Positions 1-8,431 of a stretch of DNA of 13,435 nucleotides are shown here, one piece after another. The notes beneath the pieces are model-generated. The model searched no databases and was not told the origin of the DNA. It worked only from the letters and a program-made list of their open reading frames with translations. Source of the stretch: Pinguiococcus pyrenoidosus (lineage: Eukaryota > Sar > Pinguiophyceae > Pinguiochrysidales > Pinguiochrysidaceae); NCBI GenBank assembly GCA_019677205.1, contig JAAMXY010004451.1, forward strand, positions 1 through 13,435, read 5' to 3'. The position numbers and the translations under genes were made by a program. The first letter of the stretch is position 1. Every line of letters begins with the position of its first letter.

Positions 1-100
1 CTGTCCCGCTTCCAGCTTCCACGTCAAAAGCGTGTTTAGTAGCCAGTGCACTTCAAGTGGGAAGGCGCGCGCGCGGCTCTGTTTCACACGCGCGTGGACC

Positions 101-851
101 ATGAGGCTTCTGAGCGCCTTTCTCGTGCTCGCGCTTAGCAGCGCGTTTCCGCGCGCGCAAGTGCGGCGCTTCCAGTCTCCCAGACTCCAGAGGGGCTTGG
201 AGCTACAAATGGCGAAGATCGGCCGAGGGGCGGCTGAAGTGGAGGGCAGTGGCAAAGTGGCAGTTTTGACGAAGACACGAGTGGTGCGTTTCTCTCTTCT
301 ATCTGGAGTCGATGATGTGTGAGGCGCAGACGGACTCACCGAAGGTGTGGCTGCGCGCAGGATGAGGAGACGGAGACCAAGGAAATGGAGGATCTAGACA
401 AAGAGCAGTGGTGGCGAGTGCTTCTCCACAACGACGAGATCCACACCTTCGAGTACGTCATCGAAGAGATCACCAGCGTCGTGCCGACCGTGACACGGCG
501 TAAGGCCTTCGACATGGCCATGACCACCCACCGAGATGGACAAGCAACAGTTGCCGTTGTGTGGAAGAAACTAGCGGAGCAGTACTGTCTTGGACTTCAA
601 AAGTAAGTGGAACAACGTCGGAAAGCGGTGCACGGAAGGAGCGAGGCGTGGCAAAGGCAGAGGGGAGGCCTCAGGCGAAGCAAGCTGGGAGGAAAGGACA
701 GACGAGAAAGAGAGAGAGAGAGAGAGAGAAACTTGCACGCGCCGAGCCCTCTCTTACAAGGGACGCACGTTTCTACCTCATCATTAGGGCTGGCCTCACG
801 TCGTCAATTGCGCCCGACTCGAACTTCCAGAGCAACAAGTCGGAGGAGTGA
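101..851 (+). CDS. clpS: Plastid-targeted ClpS adaptor of the Clp protease (N-degron recognition)
   Basis: Three exons join to 162 residues: 101-283, 361-602 and 788-851. Intron 1 is 284-360 (GTGCGT...GCAG; a donor at 281 is also possible). Intron 2 is 603-787 (GTAAGT...TTAG). The start ATG has A at -3. Residues 1-15 are a hydrophobic signal peptide, and Phe16 follows at SSA|FPRAQ, the motif for import into red-lineage complex plastids; residues 16 to about 60 would be the transit peptide. The ClpS fold spans about 78-151. It has the N-degron pocket motif N85-D86-E87, an aromatic Phe91 where E. coli ClpS has Met40, the pocket His118 (THRDGQA) and the AGLTSSIAP end that resembles cyanobacterial ClpS. 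By family knowledge ClpS delivers proteins with destabilising N-termini to a ClpC/ClpP protease, here in the stroma (inferred). The gene is convergent with SMC5, with 217 bp between the stops. The family call is firm; the exact first donor site is not. Confidence 0.9.
709..730. repeat. (AG)n microsatellite in clpS intron 2
   Basis: A pure AG dinucleotide run of about 11 units lies inside the 185-nt second intron of clpS. It is purine-rich on the sense strand, so it is not the polypyrimidine tract of that intron. It is the longest clean dinucleotide repeat I see in the window. Confidence 0.9.
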
Positions 852-1068
852 GGCGGAGGAAAGCGGCTGCCGGAGGTTTGATTGCCACAAGGATTGGACA
901 AGATGGACTGGAGTACGCCATGACAACGCTAGCCCACTTTTATCTGTAGACGTGCTCTACGACAGTGCAGCGTGGAAGCAGCCGCTCTTCAACGAAAAGA
1001 CAGAATTCATCACACCTTCTCCGCAAAGATACCGTCTTGAAGCCGTTCGTTTTCGCTCTCGTATCCAC
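852..1068. other. Convergent 3' intergenic spacer between clpS and SMC5
   Basis: This 217-bp spacer separates two stop codons that face each other, so it should hold both 3' UTRs. I see no exact AATAAA signal, RNA gene or conserved reading frame in it. Confidence 0.6.
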
Positions 1069-4000
1069 TTATGCCGCGATGCGACGCCGCTTCGCAGTGA
1101 ACTCCGACAGGTCCCAGTCTGCGTGGCGCACGTTCTTCAGTCCGTTGAACACGATGTGCACGACGACGTCCTCGTTGTCCATATCCGTCAGCCCTTCCAG
1201 GAGCTTCGGTGTGATGAGGAAGTACTGCTTGCCGTCCTTCCCCGTCGTGTTGGCGATGATCCTTCGCATGGCCAAGCGCTCGTTCCTTTCGTCCATCCCT
1301 TACAACGTTGCAGCGGAAGGCGCAGGCGGTGAGTGCTCTTGCCTTTGAGCGATTCGACGATCATTCAGCGGCATTTTCGCGCCTTACCTTGGTTGATTTC
1401 GTCCACGATGCGGAACGGAGAGGACACCAGGTGCTGGAGCGCCATGAGGAACATGATCGTGCTGACGGCACGCTCTCCTCCCGAGTGAATGTGGGCACTG
1501 AGCGTCTCAGGATCCTTCTGGCTGTCGCGGAAGCGCACTTTGATGTGGAGCTCCCACTTGGCCACCAGACCCTCCGAGAAGAGCTCGACTTTGCAGTTTG
1601 TATAGCCCAGCTCGTCCATGTACCGCGCAAACGCATCCGACGTCAGCGCCACGAGCGCTGAAAGGAAGCAGCGGTGCTTCTCAATTCGCGTGTACAGCTT
1701 CTCCTCCTTCTCCTTCTGTATCTCTTCCCGCCGTTGCGACTGCATCTGGCGCTCTTCGTACTTCTTCTGTAGTTCTTCAAATTGCGCGAAGACGTCCTCG
1801 TTCTCCTGGATCGAGGAAAGCTTCTGCTGAATCTCATCGAGGCCGTCCTTGACGAGATCCTGGTCGTCGTCTGCGTGGTACGGAAGCAAAGGAAGGATGC
1901 AAGATTAGTGCGCAAGCCACATCGGAGCTGCGCCTGGAGCTGACTTGGAAGTGGGCCGGGACACGTAACTGTATTTCTTCTCCAACTCGTTGAGCTTTGC
2001 CCGAAGCGGAGTGTCCCGCTCCAGCTGGTTTCCATTCTCGTCCGTCACGGTCTCCGTGATGGGCGCCTCCTTCGCCAGCATCTTCTTGTAGCTCCGCGCG
2101 GTGCCCTTCTTCTCCTTGAAGTCCTTCTCCGCCGCGCTGACCGCCTTCGAGATGACCTGGATCTGCTGGCCCGCGATCTTCAACTCGTCTTCCTTCTGCT
2201 GCTTGGCACGGTCGACGAGGAACACGACGAGCTCGCTCTGGAGGAAAGGCACGTGATGCTCGGCGAGCTCCTTGATGTGCTTCTGGATGGACTGCAGGCG
2301 CTCGCAGTTCTCCTGCGCCATGGCCTGGAGATCCTTGACGAGGGCTTGCCGGGCCGCGTCGGTGCTCTCCAGCACTTTCCGCTGGAGTTCGGCACGCTTC
2401 GCCTCGTACGACGCCTTCTTCTTTCCCAAGACCTTCGGCTGGGAGCGGACGACCCGCAGTCGCTTCTCTTCCGCCGTGATCTCCGCGCGGCGCCGCTTGA
2501 GGTCTTCCACCTTGCTCGACACCGCTTGGTACTCCTTGTGCACGCGATCCGCGTCCGCGGTGAGCTCTTCAAGCTCCCTTCGAAGCGCCTCCGCCCGTTC
2601 GTCATTCGCGGAGCCCAGCATGCCACCGGGTCGGCAGTCCTGGGTCGAGTTGACGACGCAGTTGCCCTGCCTCGACCAGTCTCCTCGATGCTTCCGCAGC
2701 TGTCCGGGCGCCGGTTGGGTGTAGACCGTGACGCCGCCGAGCTGCTGAAGGTGGTTCTTCAGGAACGCATCGATGCATTCTTCCGTCCTACTGGACCCGA
2801 TGAGCATCTTGTCCAGGCCATTGAAAGCGCACAGATACTTCTTGACGAGCCTCGGCGCGTCAAATGCCTGATCGCCACGCACGAGGATGTCCGCTTCGCT
2901 GCGAAAGCGCCGCATCGCATTTTCCCGGATGGCGTGCTGGTCGTCCTCGCGCTCTCCGTCGACCTGCGATAAATAGACCTTCACGCCCCTCTCGCGCACG
3001 ACGACCCTTCGGATGAGATCATAGTCATGCCTCTCGCTGACCACGAACGTCAGCGGCGCATTGCCGCCGATGTAGTCCTCCACGGCCGCCGCGTACGTCT
3101 TGTTGCTCGCGTTCATCTCCGCGATGAGAGGACCGTAGACCTCTCCGCGGAACTGGTTTCCTCTCCGCATCTCGTCGATGATCTGCGCACCCCGGAGACA
3201 GGCATCTCCACGGGAGCCGTACTTGCTGGGAATGCGCTGCATCATCCGCTTCCGCGAGTTGGTGATCTCGGCGAGCTCGTGCTTGACGTTGTCGGCGCGA
3301 TCTTTGAGGTCGTTGCTCGCGTTCTCGGCCCTGTCTTTCTCCTCCGTGAGCGCGCGGATCTTGCCTTGGATGGCCTTCTGCTCGTCACTTGCGCCCATCA
3401 GCGCCGCTTCGGTGGCGGGGATGTCGATGGCGTCGATCTGGCTTTGGAGATCCTGGATCCTCTTGCCGAGCTCCACGATCCGCTGCTCGTCTCGCTTGCG
3501 CTCGGAGTCCATGCTCTGCAGCCTGTCCTTGGTCATCGCCATGCTGGTGTCCAAGTTGGTCAGCGCCTTCTTCTCGTTCTCGCAGGCCTCCAGCATCCTC
3601 ACTTTCTTGCTCTCGGCTCTCTTCCGCTTCGCGTTGACCGCGGCGAGGCGCTCGTCCAAAGCGTGAAAGTGCTTCTCAAGCGGTTCGATCTTCTGGCGCT
3701 CCTCATCCTCCTGCCGCTTGAGCTCCTTCAGCTTCTCCTGGAGCGCTTTGCCCTCGGCGCGCAGGCTGTCAAAGTGCATCCAGAGCAGGAGCTTCTGGTG
3801 CACGTCGGCTTCGTCCACGAGAGCCTTGCGCTCCACCTGGCGATCCACGTCTCGCTGGAGCCGGTCGAGCTCGCATTTCATCCGGTCGAGATCTCGCTGT
3901 ATCGTCGACTCCTCCATGGACAAGCTCTCGATCTCCTTCTGCATGTCGATCAGCGCCTGATGCTCTCCGTGCGGTGTGGAGCCCTGGGAGTTTGCCTTGG

Positions 4001-4556
4001 TTTCCAGGACGCGAAGCGTGTTGACGAGCAGCTCCTGCGTGTCAATGCCGGAGAACTCGCCAACGCGCTCTTGCGGCATGAAGCACGTGAGGTTGTTCAC
4101 GTCGATGCCGAGCTCGGCGACCTTCTGGCACACTTTGTCTTCGGTGCTTTGCGTGAAGTTCTTCGACTCGGCAGCACCGCGCTCCAGCTCCGTGACATGT
4201 CCGACGCGCGTGTACCACTTGGACGCGCGCTTGCTGTTCGAGTCGAAGCTGCGCTTGATCACAAAGACCCTCTCCGGATCGACATCCTGTAAGACGATCT
4301 CAATGTGGGCGGTGCTCTCGCCGTGGAGAATGAACTGCCCGAGGCCCTCCGCGCGTCCTAGAATCTTGGGTCGGCCGCCAAGGCCGAGCCCGATCGCGCA
4401 CAGAAGACTGGACTTTCCAGTTCCGTTCGGTCCGAGCACGAGATTGTGCCGCGGTCCAGCGTACATCTCCACTTCTCGGTAGGTCAAGAAGTTGTTCAGC
4501 TTGATGCGGCGGATCATGCCGGGTTCAAAGCCATGGTCATGCTCCAGGCTCGCCAT
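1069..4556 (-). CDS. SMC5: SMC5, structural maintenance of chromosomes protein 5
   Basis: This is the core ATPase of the nuclear SMC5/6 complex, which acts in recombination repair and replication-fork stability. Exon 1 starts at 4556. It holds Walker A GPNGTGKS (residues 42-49), the SMC5-type PQERVGEF (161-168), coiled coil (about 200-440), the hinge (about 465-645, with YGPLIAEM and AAAVEDYIGG) and the returning coil. Exon 2 ends at 1388 and carries the ABC signature SGGERAVST and Walker B FRIVDEINQ. Intron 2 is 1299-1387 (GTAAGG...GTAAG) and splits the conserved INQGMD. Exon 3 is 1298-1069, with QYFLITPKLL near the C-terminus. Intron 1 is uncertain: donor at 1969 (GTTACG) with acceptor ending 1871, or donor at 1964 (GTGTCC) with acceptor ending 1860; a CACTAAT branch-site-like motif lies just upstream of both acceptors. 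Either gives about 1,100 residues, normal for SMC5. Both ATPase halves look intact. Confidence 0.95.
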
Positions 4557-4810
4557 CGCTCAGGACGACGATGGTTGTGCGATTGGTCGAAAGGTGACGC
4601 TCGCGATGCGCCACCGCGCGACTTTGTCCACGTATTCCGCGCGAGCAACTTTGACTGCGCGATCGACGCTACGAGTGCAGCGCGCCCCTGGCTTGAGCCG
4701 TTGGGGACACCGCTCAGAACGCCATCCACTGCGCGCTACGACTGCAACGACTAGCAGAAAGCGTCCAAGAAAGTGGGAGCGACCAAGGAGCGGGGGGCGC
4801 TGCGTCTAAC

Positions 4811-4840
4811 GCGCGGCGGAGCGCGGCGGAGCGCGGCGAC
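4811..4840. repeat. Three tandem copies of a 10-bp GC-rich unit
   Basis: The unit GCGCGGCGGA occurs at 4811-4820 and 4821-4830. A third copy at 4831-4840 has its last base changed (GCGCGGCGAC). It lies about 255 bp upstream of the SMC5 start codon. Function is unknown; it may be a simple slippage repeat. Confidence 0.9.
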
Positions 4841-4895
4841 ACTTTGAAGTGTTTGACGAAGGCCGAACCGAGAATGAGCGGGAAAACCTCGACCG

Positions 4896-4935
4896 TTATA
4901 TTCAAAATTAATAATATCATAATTTACAATGATGA
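4896..4935. other. AT-rich island in a GC-rich region
   Basis: Around 40 bp here are nearly all A and T (for example TTAATAATATCATAATTTAC), in sharp contrast to the GC-rich genes on either side. It sits between the SMC5 upstream region and the tRNA 3' flank. It could be a nucleosome-poor segment, but the sequence alone does not show a function. Confidence 0.7.
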
Positions 4936-5041
4936 ATCCCCAGAAGATATGTTACCGCGTAAGTTGATGTCACGAGGGATGGAAGCAAGAAACAAGCCTC
5001 CAAGCATTTGCTGGCAGAACATCCAAAAAAAAAAACATAAG

Positions 5042-5047
5042 AAAAAA
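5042..5047 (-). terminator. RNA polymerase III terminator of tRNA-Thr
   Basis: On the minus strand a run of six T residues begins four bases after the discriminator base of the tRNA. A run of four or more T is the known Pol III termination signal. Confidence 0.85.
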
Positions 5048-5050
5048 CAA

Positions 5051-5142
5051 AGCTCTGAGTGGGGCTCGAACCCACGACCTTTGCATCATCCACCTCTGCA
5101 GGAGTACGAATGCAATGCATCTACCAGCTGTGCTACCAGAGC
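5051..5142 (-). tRNA. tRNA-Thr (anticodon CGU) with an 18-nt intron
   Basis: The minus strand folds into a full cloverleaf. The acceptor stem is GCTCTGG/TCAGAGC with a final G-U pair. The D arm has a three-pair GCA/TGC stem, the anticodon stem is TTGCA/TGCAA, the variable loop is AGGTC and the T arm is GTGGG-TTCGAGC-CCCAC. The internal Pol III promoters fit: A box TAGCACAGCTGG and B box GGTTCGAGCCC. The anticodon loop reads TTCGTA followed by an 18-nt insertion (5087-5104) and then A38. The insertion is therefore exactly between positions 37 and 38, where eukaryotic nuclear tRNA introns sit. The anticodon CGT (5106-5108) reads the Thr codon ACG, and discriminator T73 is also found in eukaryotic tRNA-Thr. 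No CCA is encoded. A TATA-like CATATG lies about 32-37 bp upstream of the 5' end. Confidence 0.92.
5087..5104 (-). other. tRNA-Thr intron at the canonical 37/38 site
   Basis: Eighteen bases (CTCCTGCAGAGGTGGATG on the minus strand) interrupt the anticodon loop one base 3' of the anticodon. Removing them restores a normal seven-base loop, TTCGTAA. Such introns are cut by the tRNA splicing endonuclease. Confidence 0.88.
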
Positions 5143-5253
5143 GCTTCCTTCTCCTCTCGCTCTGAAAGGCGAGCATATGTAGGACTTGCCTTGGCAAAGT
5201 CGCTCCATGTGGCGGAGCAGGCATTGAAGCCTCTTTGTGCGCCAAATCCTTCC

Positions 5254-6105
5254 ATGAGTCTCCCGAACGTGCTCATCACCGGCGCCACCAGCGGCATTGG
5301 CAAGGCCACGGCGCTGCTGTTCGCACGGCGCCATCCTGGCTGCGCGCTGGTGCTCACGGGACGGCGCAAGGCTCGGGTAAACCCCGCTGAGCGAAGATAG
5401 TCTCCCATTCTCTTGGCATTTCAGCGCTGACGTCCCCCCTTTTGGCAGCTGGACGAAGTCTGCAAGGAAGTGGAGGCGCTGGGCGCCAGGGTGCTGGGGC
5501 TCAATGTGGACGTGACGGACCGGGAGGCCATGCAGGAGTCGCTGGGGAGCCTGCCCGACGAGTTTAAGGACACGACCATCCTGGTGAACAACGCCGGTGC
5601 GGCGGTCGGCTTGGAGCCCTTGCGGGCTGGCAACGTCGACGACTGGGAGACTATGGTCAAGGCCAACGTTCTCGGCGTGCTGTACACCACCAAGGCGGTC
5701 CTGCCGGGCATGGTGGAGCGCGGAGATGGCCACATCGTGAACGTCGGCTCGGTGGCGGGCAGCTATGCTCTGCCGAACGCGGAGGTCTACTGCGGCAGCA
5801 AGGCCTTTGTGAACCACATGTCTCTCGCGATGCGTGGCGACCTTGTCGGCAAGGGCGTGCGCGTCACGTCGGTGGAACCGGGCAACACGGAGACCGAATT
5901 CTCCGTGGTCCGCTTCCGCGGCGACAAAGACAAGGCCGACAAGATCTACGAGGGGGCTTCTCGCCGCGTGGCCATGACTGGCGAGGACATCGCCGAGGTC
6001 ATCCACTTCGTGAGCCAGGGCGTGGGCGCTCACATCAACATCAATCGCATCGAGCTCATGCCGGAGAACCAGGGCTTCGGCCCTTTCTCGTTCAACCGGA
6101 CATAG
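5254..6105 (+). CDS. Short-chain dehydrogenase/reductase, YdfG-like NADP-dependent 3-hydroxy acid dehydrogenase
   Basis: Two exons, 5254-5376 and 5449-6105, join to 259 residues. The 72-nt intron (GTAAAC...GGCAG) has a CTGAC branch-like motif. It is a complete classical SDR. The nucleotide-binding TGATSGIG is at 9-16 and TGRR at 35-38, whose paired Arg suggests NADP(H). NNAG is at 88-91, and the catalytic Ser142, Tyr155 and Lys159 have the usual spacing (YCGSK). DDWETM, AVLPGMVERGDGHI, EPGNTETEFS and the near-C-terminal HININ..ELMP are hallmarks of the E. coli YdfG / yeast YMR226C group, which oxidises serine and other 3-hydroxy acids and reduces malonic semialdehyde. There is no targeting peptide, so the enzyme is probably cytosolic. 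The start ATG lies only a few residues before the first beta strand, as in relatives. The gene is convergent with the EHD gene, with 184 bp between stops. Substrate is inferred only from family similarity. Confidence 0.93.
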
Positions 6106-6289
6106 GCGGCTCCCGAAGGAGGCCCGCAGCGGCCATCCCAGCCTGGGTGGCAGTGCCACAGTCCGGGGGCGTAGCCAAAGAGCCGAAGAGCCGATGAGCG
6201 AGTCCGCAGGTGTTGATTCCAAGCTTCAGCCCGAAGGAAAGGAAGTAGGAGGAAGCAGGAAGGAGAAAAGGAAAGAAACAAGGGCTCTA

Positions 6290-7802
6290 TCACGCTGGTC
6301 TATCCATGCCCCCCCCATGGTAGTGCCTGGCTCGATCTAGCAAGCGCGGAATATCATGGCTGAAGACCCTATCCATCTCCGCAATCATCGACTTATCCAG
6401 CCGGGGGAACTTCGAGATGTCCTTGATCTCCATGAGCGCCTGCTGGTACCGCTCCACCGGGGGGAAGTCCCCCAGCGCCAGCCCATATCGGCGCGAGCAG
6501 GCAAGAAACTCCCGATCCAATCGGTTAATCAGCTTCATCTGCTTGTCTCCCTTCCCGATGAGATACGGCATCTGCTTCCGCAGGTAATGAATGATGAACG
6601 CGTGCACCTTGACGGCTCGCGCTCGTTTCACAAGCTCGTTGATTCGACGGAGCACCGCGCGGTCGCTGAGCTGCGAGAGCTCCTCCAGCAGGCTCTCCTT
6701 CTCTCGCTGCAGCAGCTTGGCGTTCTCGGTGGCCCGCATCGGGCCATCCCAGAAGGACCCGGTGTACACTCGGCAGACCTCCGGCGTTCCCAGCACCTTC
6801 CCGAGGCTCCACATGAGCGCGCCATACACTCTCATGAGCTGCTGCCCGTCGATGCTGTCCGCCTTGTTCAGCACGATGCGCATCTTGTCCTGCTGCGGCT
6901 TCAGAATCTCCAGGACCTGGCGCAGCTCGTCGCTGATGTCCAGCTTGTGGGCATCGAACATGACGATCACCAGGTCGGCGCGCTCCGCGAACCACGACAA
7001 CACTTGGGGGAAATCATACTGCCGGCCGAGCCGCTGCTTCTCGCCGCTGAGAATGCCCGGCGTGTCGATGAGCGTGATGTTGGCAAGCAAGGGAGCCGAG
7101 CGCACGTCCACTTCAGCGCCTGTCAATTTCGTCAGAAAGGCCGAGCCGAAGGGCGAGAGCCCCAGGAACGGTTTCTTGCTGTCGTGCGCCAAAGCATGCC
7201 CTGTCCAGAGGAAGGCAGGAAGGCAGGAAGGAAAGAAGGAAGGAAGGAAGCAAGGAAAGAAGGAAGGAAGGAGCGAAAGAGCATCATCAAGCCGTTCGGT
7301 TTGGGGAGCATCCGTCAGCGTCGATTGGCTTTTCACGGTGCAGGCAAGGATGCTACGATAATGAGGGGGGCCTACCTGGTACGAGATTGTCGCGATCACT
7401 TCCCATGATCGCGATGAAGCCGTCCGTCGTGGGCTCCGGCCCAATGCGCTGGCCGGGGAAGTCTCGTCCGACCAGCGAGCGGATGAAGGAGGTCTTGCCC
7501 ACGCTGTACTGGCCGATGAGCAGAACCATGGGCTTGGCGTCGAAGTCGCTTGGCATCATGGGCGTCGAGCGGCTGAAGTGGGAGAACGACATGTCCTGCT
7601 CCAGCGGCAGCACCTTGCGCTTGTACAGCTTTTTCAAGCCGTTGAAGATGATGGACTTGTCCAGCTGCGCCAAATCCGCCGCGAGATTCTCGGGAGCGTC
7701 CTCCAGGGGACCACTCGGAGGCACGCCAGGGCCCATCCCGGGCGGAGCGCCCTGCGGAGGCCCCGGATACTGCCCAGCAGGCGGTCCGTTCTGCACGGGC
7801 AT
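6290..7802 (-). CDS. EHD-type dynamin-like GTPase with proline-rich N-terminus (5' end uncertain)
   Basis: Exon 1 runs from 7802 or further upstream to 7376. The intron is 7201-7375 (GTAGGC...GACAG), and exon 2 is 7200-6290. From the ATG at 7802 the product has 445 residues. Residues 1-35 are Pro/Gly-rich. The EHD core follows, with P-loop GQYSVGKTS (97-105), FPGQRIGPEPTTDGFIAIM (switch I, 115-133), DTPGILSG (188-195), NKAD (254-257), LMRVYGALMW (264-273) and a helical region ending at FSHDIPRLLDRA. By family knowledge EHD proteins are membrane-tubulating ATPases/GTPases of endocytic recycling. The protein stops about where the EH domain of animal EHDs would begin, and none is seen at the N-terminus, where plant EHDs carry it. 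The 7802 ATG has a poor context (C at -3). The frame stays open upstream to a TAG at 7934-7932 and encodes a plausible Q/W/P-rich stretch, so an unseen first exon is possible. Confidence 0.88.
7205..7272 (-). repeat. Long polypyrimidine microsatellite in the EHD intron
   Basis: On the minus strand the 3' end of the EHD intron is about 65 bases of almost pure CCTT/CTTC repeats running up to the acceptor (CCTCTGGACAG). On the plus strand it reads as repeated GGAA units. Its position makes it the polypyrimidine tract of the acceptor. A looser purine-rich stretch of similar type occurs at about 6235-6280, in the EHD 3' region. Confidence 0.85.
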
Positions 7803-8431
7803 CTGCGGCGGCGGCCCTTCCCACTGCGCAGGCTCCCATTGCTGGCCACCGTGGGGCGGCAAACGCACCGGCGCGAATCTCGATCTCTTGCTCGCCTCGA
7901 GTGCACGTCGAGAGCAGAACGCAGTGCTCACCTAGGGAGACACGGAGGGTAACGACCGGGGAGGCGGGAAAACATCCATTCAAGTTGGGGTACATCAGCT
8001 GACGCCGCGGCTACGCCGCACAGCAGCCACGCGCCGAGGCACAAGAGCGCGAGGCACCGGCCTCGCGCGCCCAGGCTGCGGGAAGCCATCCGCACAGTCC
8101 GCTGCTCTCGGGAGCGCCGCGAGGGACTCCCACGCGGAGCTTCGCGAGGTGAACTTGCAAGGCGGGACAGACGGATGCGGTGCGTTTGACTTGCATACAG
8201 GATCGAAGCTGGGTGATCTGTGACAGAGCCGGAAAAGAACGCGGCGTGACGGACGGAGCAGCACCGCGGACGGACAGAGGATGAACTTCAGACCTTCCGA
8301 ACTTCATTCGAAGACTCGGAGGGGACAGATACTCAGTGCGCCCGCTAATTCAGGCCGCATCCGCGGTAAGCGGTTCTTAAGAAAGGCCGCCACAGGAGAG
8401 GCTCCGGAGCGGCGCAGCACGCAAGCTAGGC
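7803..8431. promoter_or_regulatory. Divergent upstream region between the EHD gene and MMTAG2
   Basis: The EHD and MMTAG2 genes point away from each other across about 629 bp, so this region must hold both promoters and 5' UTRs. The EHD-proximal part (7803-7931) is open in the EHD frame and may be coding. A pyrimidine-rich run ending TAG at 7932 on the minus strand could be the acceptor of an unseen upstream EHD exon. I see no RNA gene or clear core promoter element. Confidence 0.45.

Larger units (their letters stand above)
4557..5050. other. SMC5 upstream region and tRNA 3' flank
   Basis: This 494-bp stretch lies upstream of SMC5 and downstream of the tRNA gene (both on the minus strand), so it should contain the SMC5 promoter and 5' UTR. 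It is GC-rich near SMC5, holds three tandem 10-bp units at 4811-4840, then switches to an AT-rich block (about 4896-4935) and an 11-A run at 5025-5035. I see no convincing gene in it. Confidence 0.55.

Noticed and set aside
607-1332. Plus-strand open frame across the clpS 3' end and SMC5 C-terminus
   Set aside because: It crosses a clpS intron with a microsatellite and runs antisense to the SMC5 last exon; its composition is a shadow.
3027-4292. Long plus-strand open frame (421 codons) opposite SMC5
   Set aside because: It is antisense to the well-supported SMC5 coding exon and is Leu/Val/His-rich, as expected from reading a GC-rich coiled-coil gene backwards. No domain is recognisable.
5025-5047. 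A-rich tract beside the tRNA as a retroposon (SINE) tail
   Set aside because: On the tRNA strand it is a T-rich Pol III terminator, there is no tRNA-derived body with a tail on the same strand, and I see no target-site duplication.
4929-5059. Possible C/D-box snoRNA (ATGATGA followed by CTGA)
   Set aside because: The only CTGA is inside the tRNA, about 125 bases away. There is no terminal stem and the C box falls in AT-rich low-complexity sequence.
5086-6222. Long minus-strand open frame (378 codons) opposite the SDR gene
   Set aside because: It overlaps the tRNA and lies antisense to a clear SDR with intact catalytic residues. It shows no recognisable family.
6356-7408. Plus-strand open frame (350 codons) opposite the EHD gene
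   Set aside because: It is antisense to conserved EHD motifs and crosses the GGAA microsatellite; it has no recognisable domain.
7932-7995. Extra first exon of the EHD gene starting at the ATG at 7995 (minus strand)
   Set aside because: The frame ends in a donor-like CTAG|GTGAGC, but I found no downstream acceptor in a compatible phase. It stays a possibility only.
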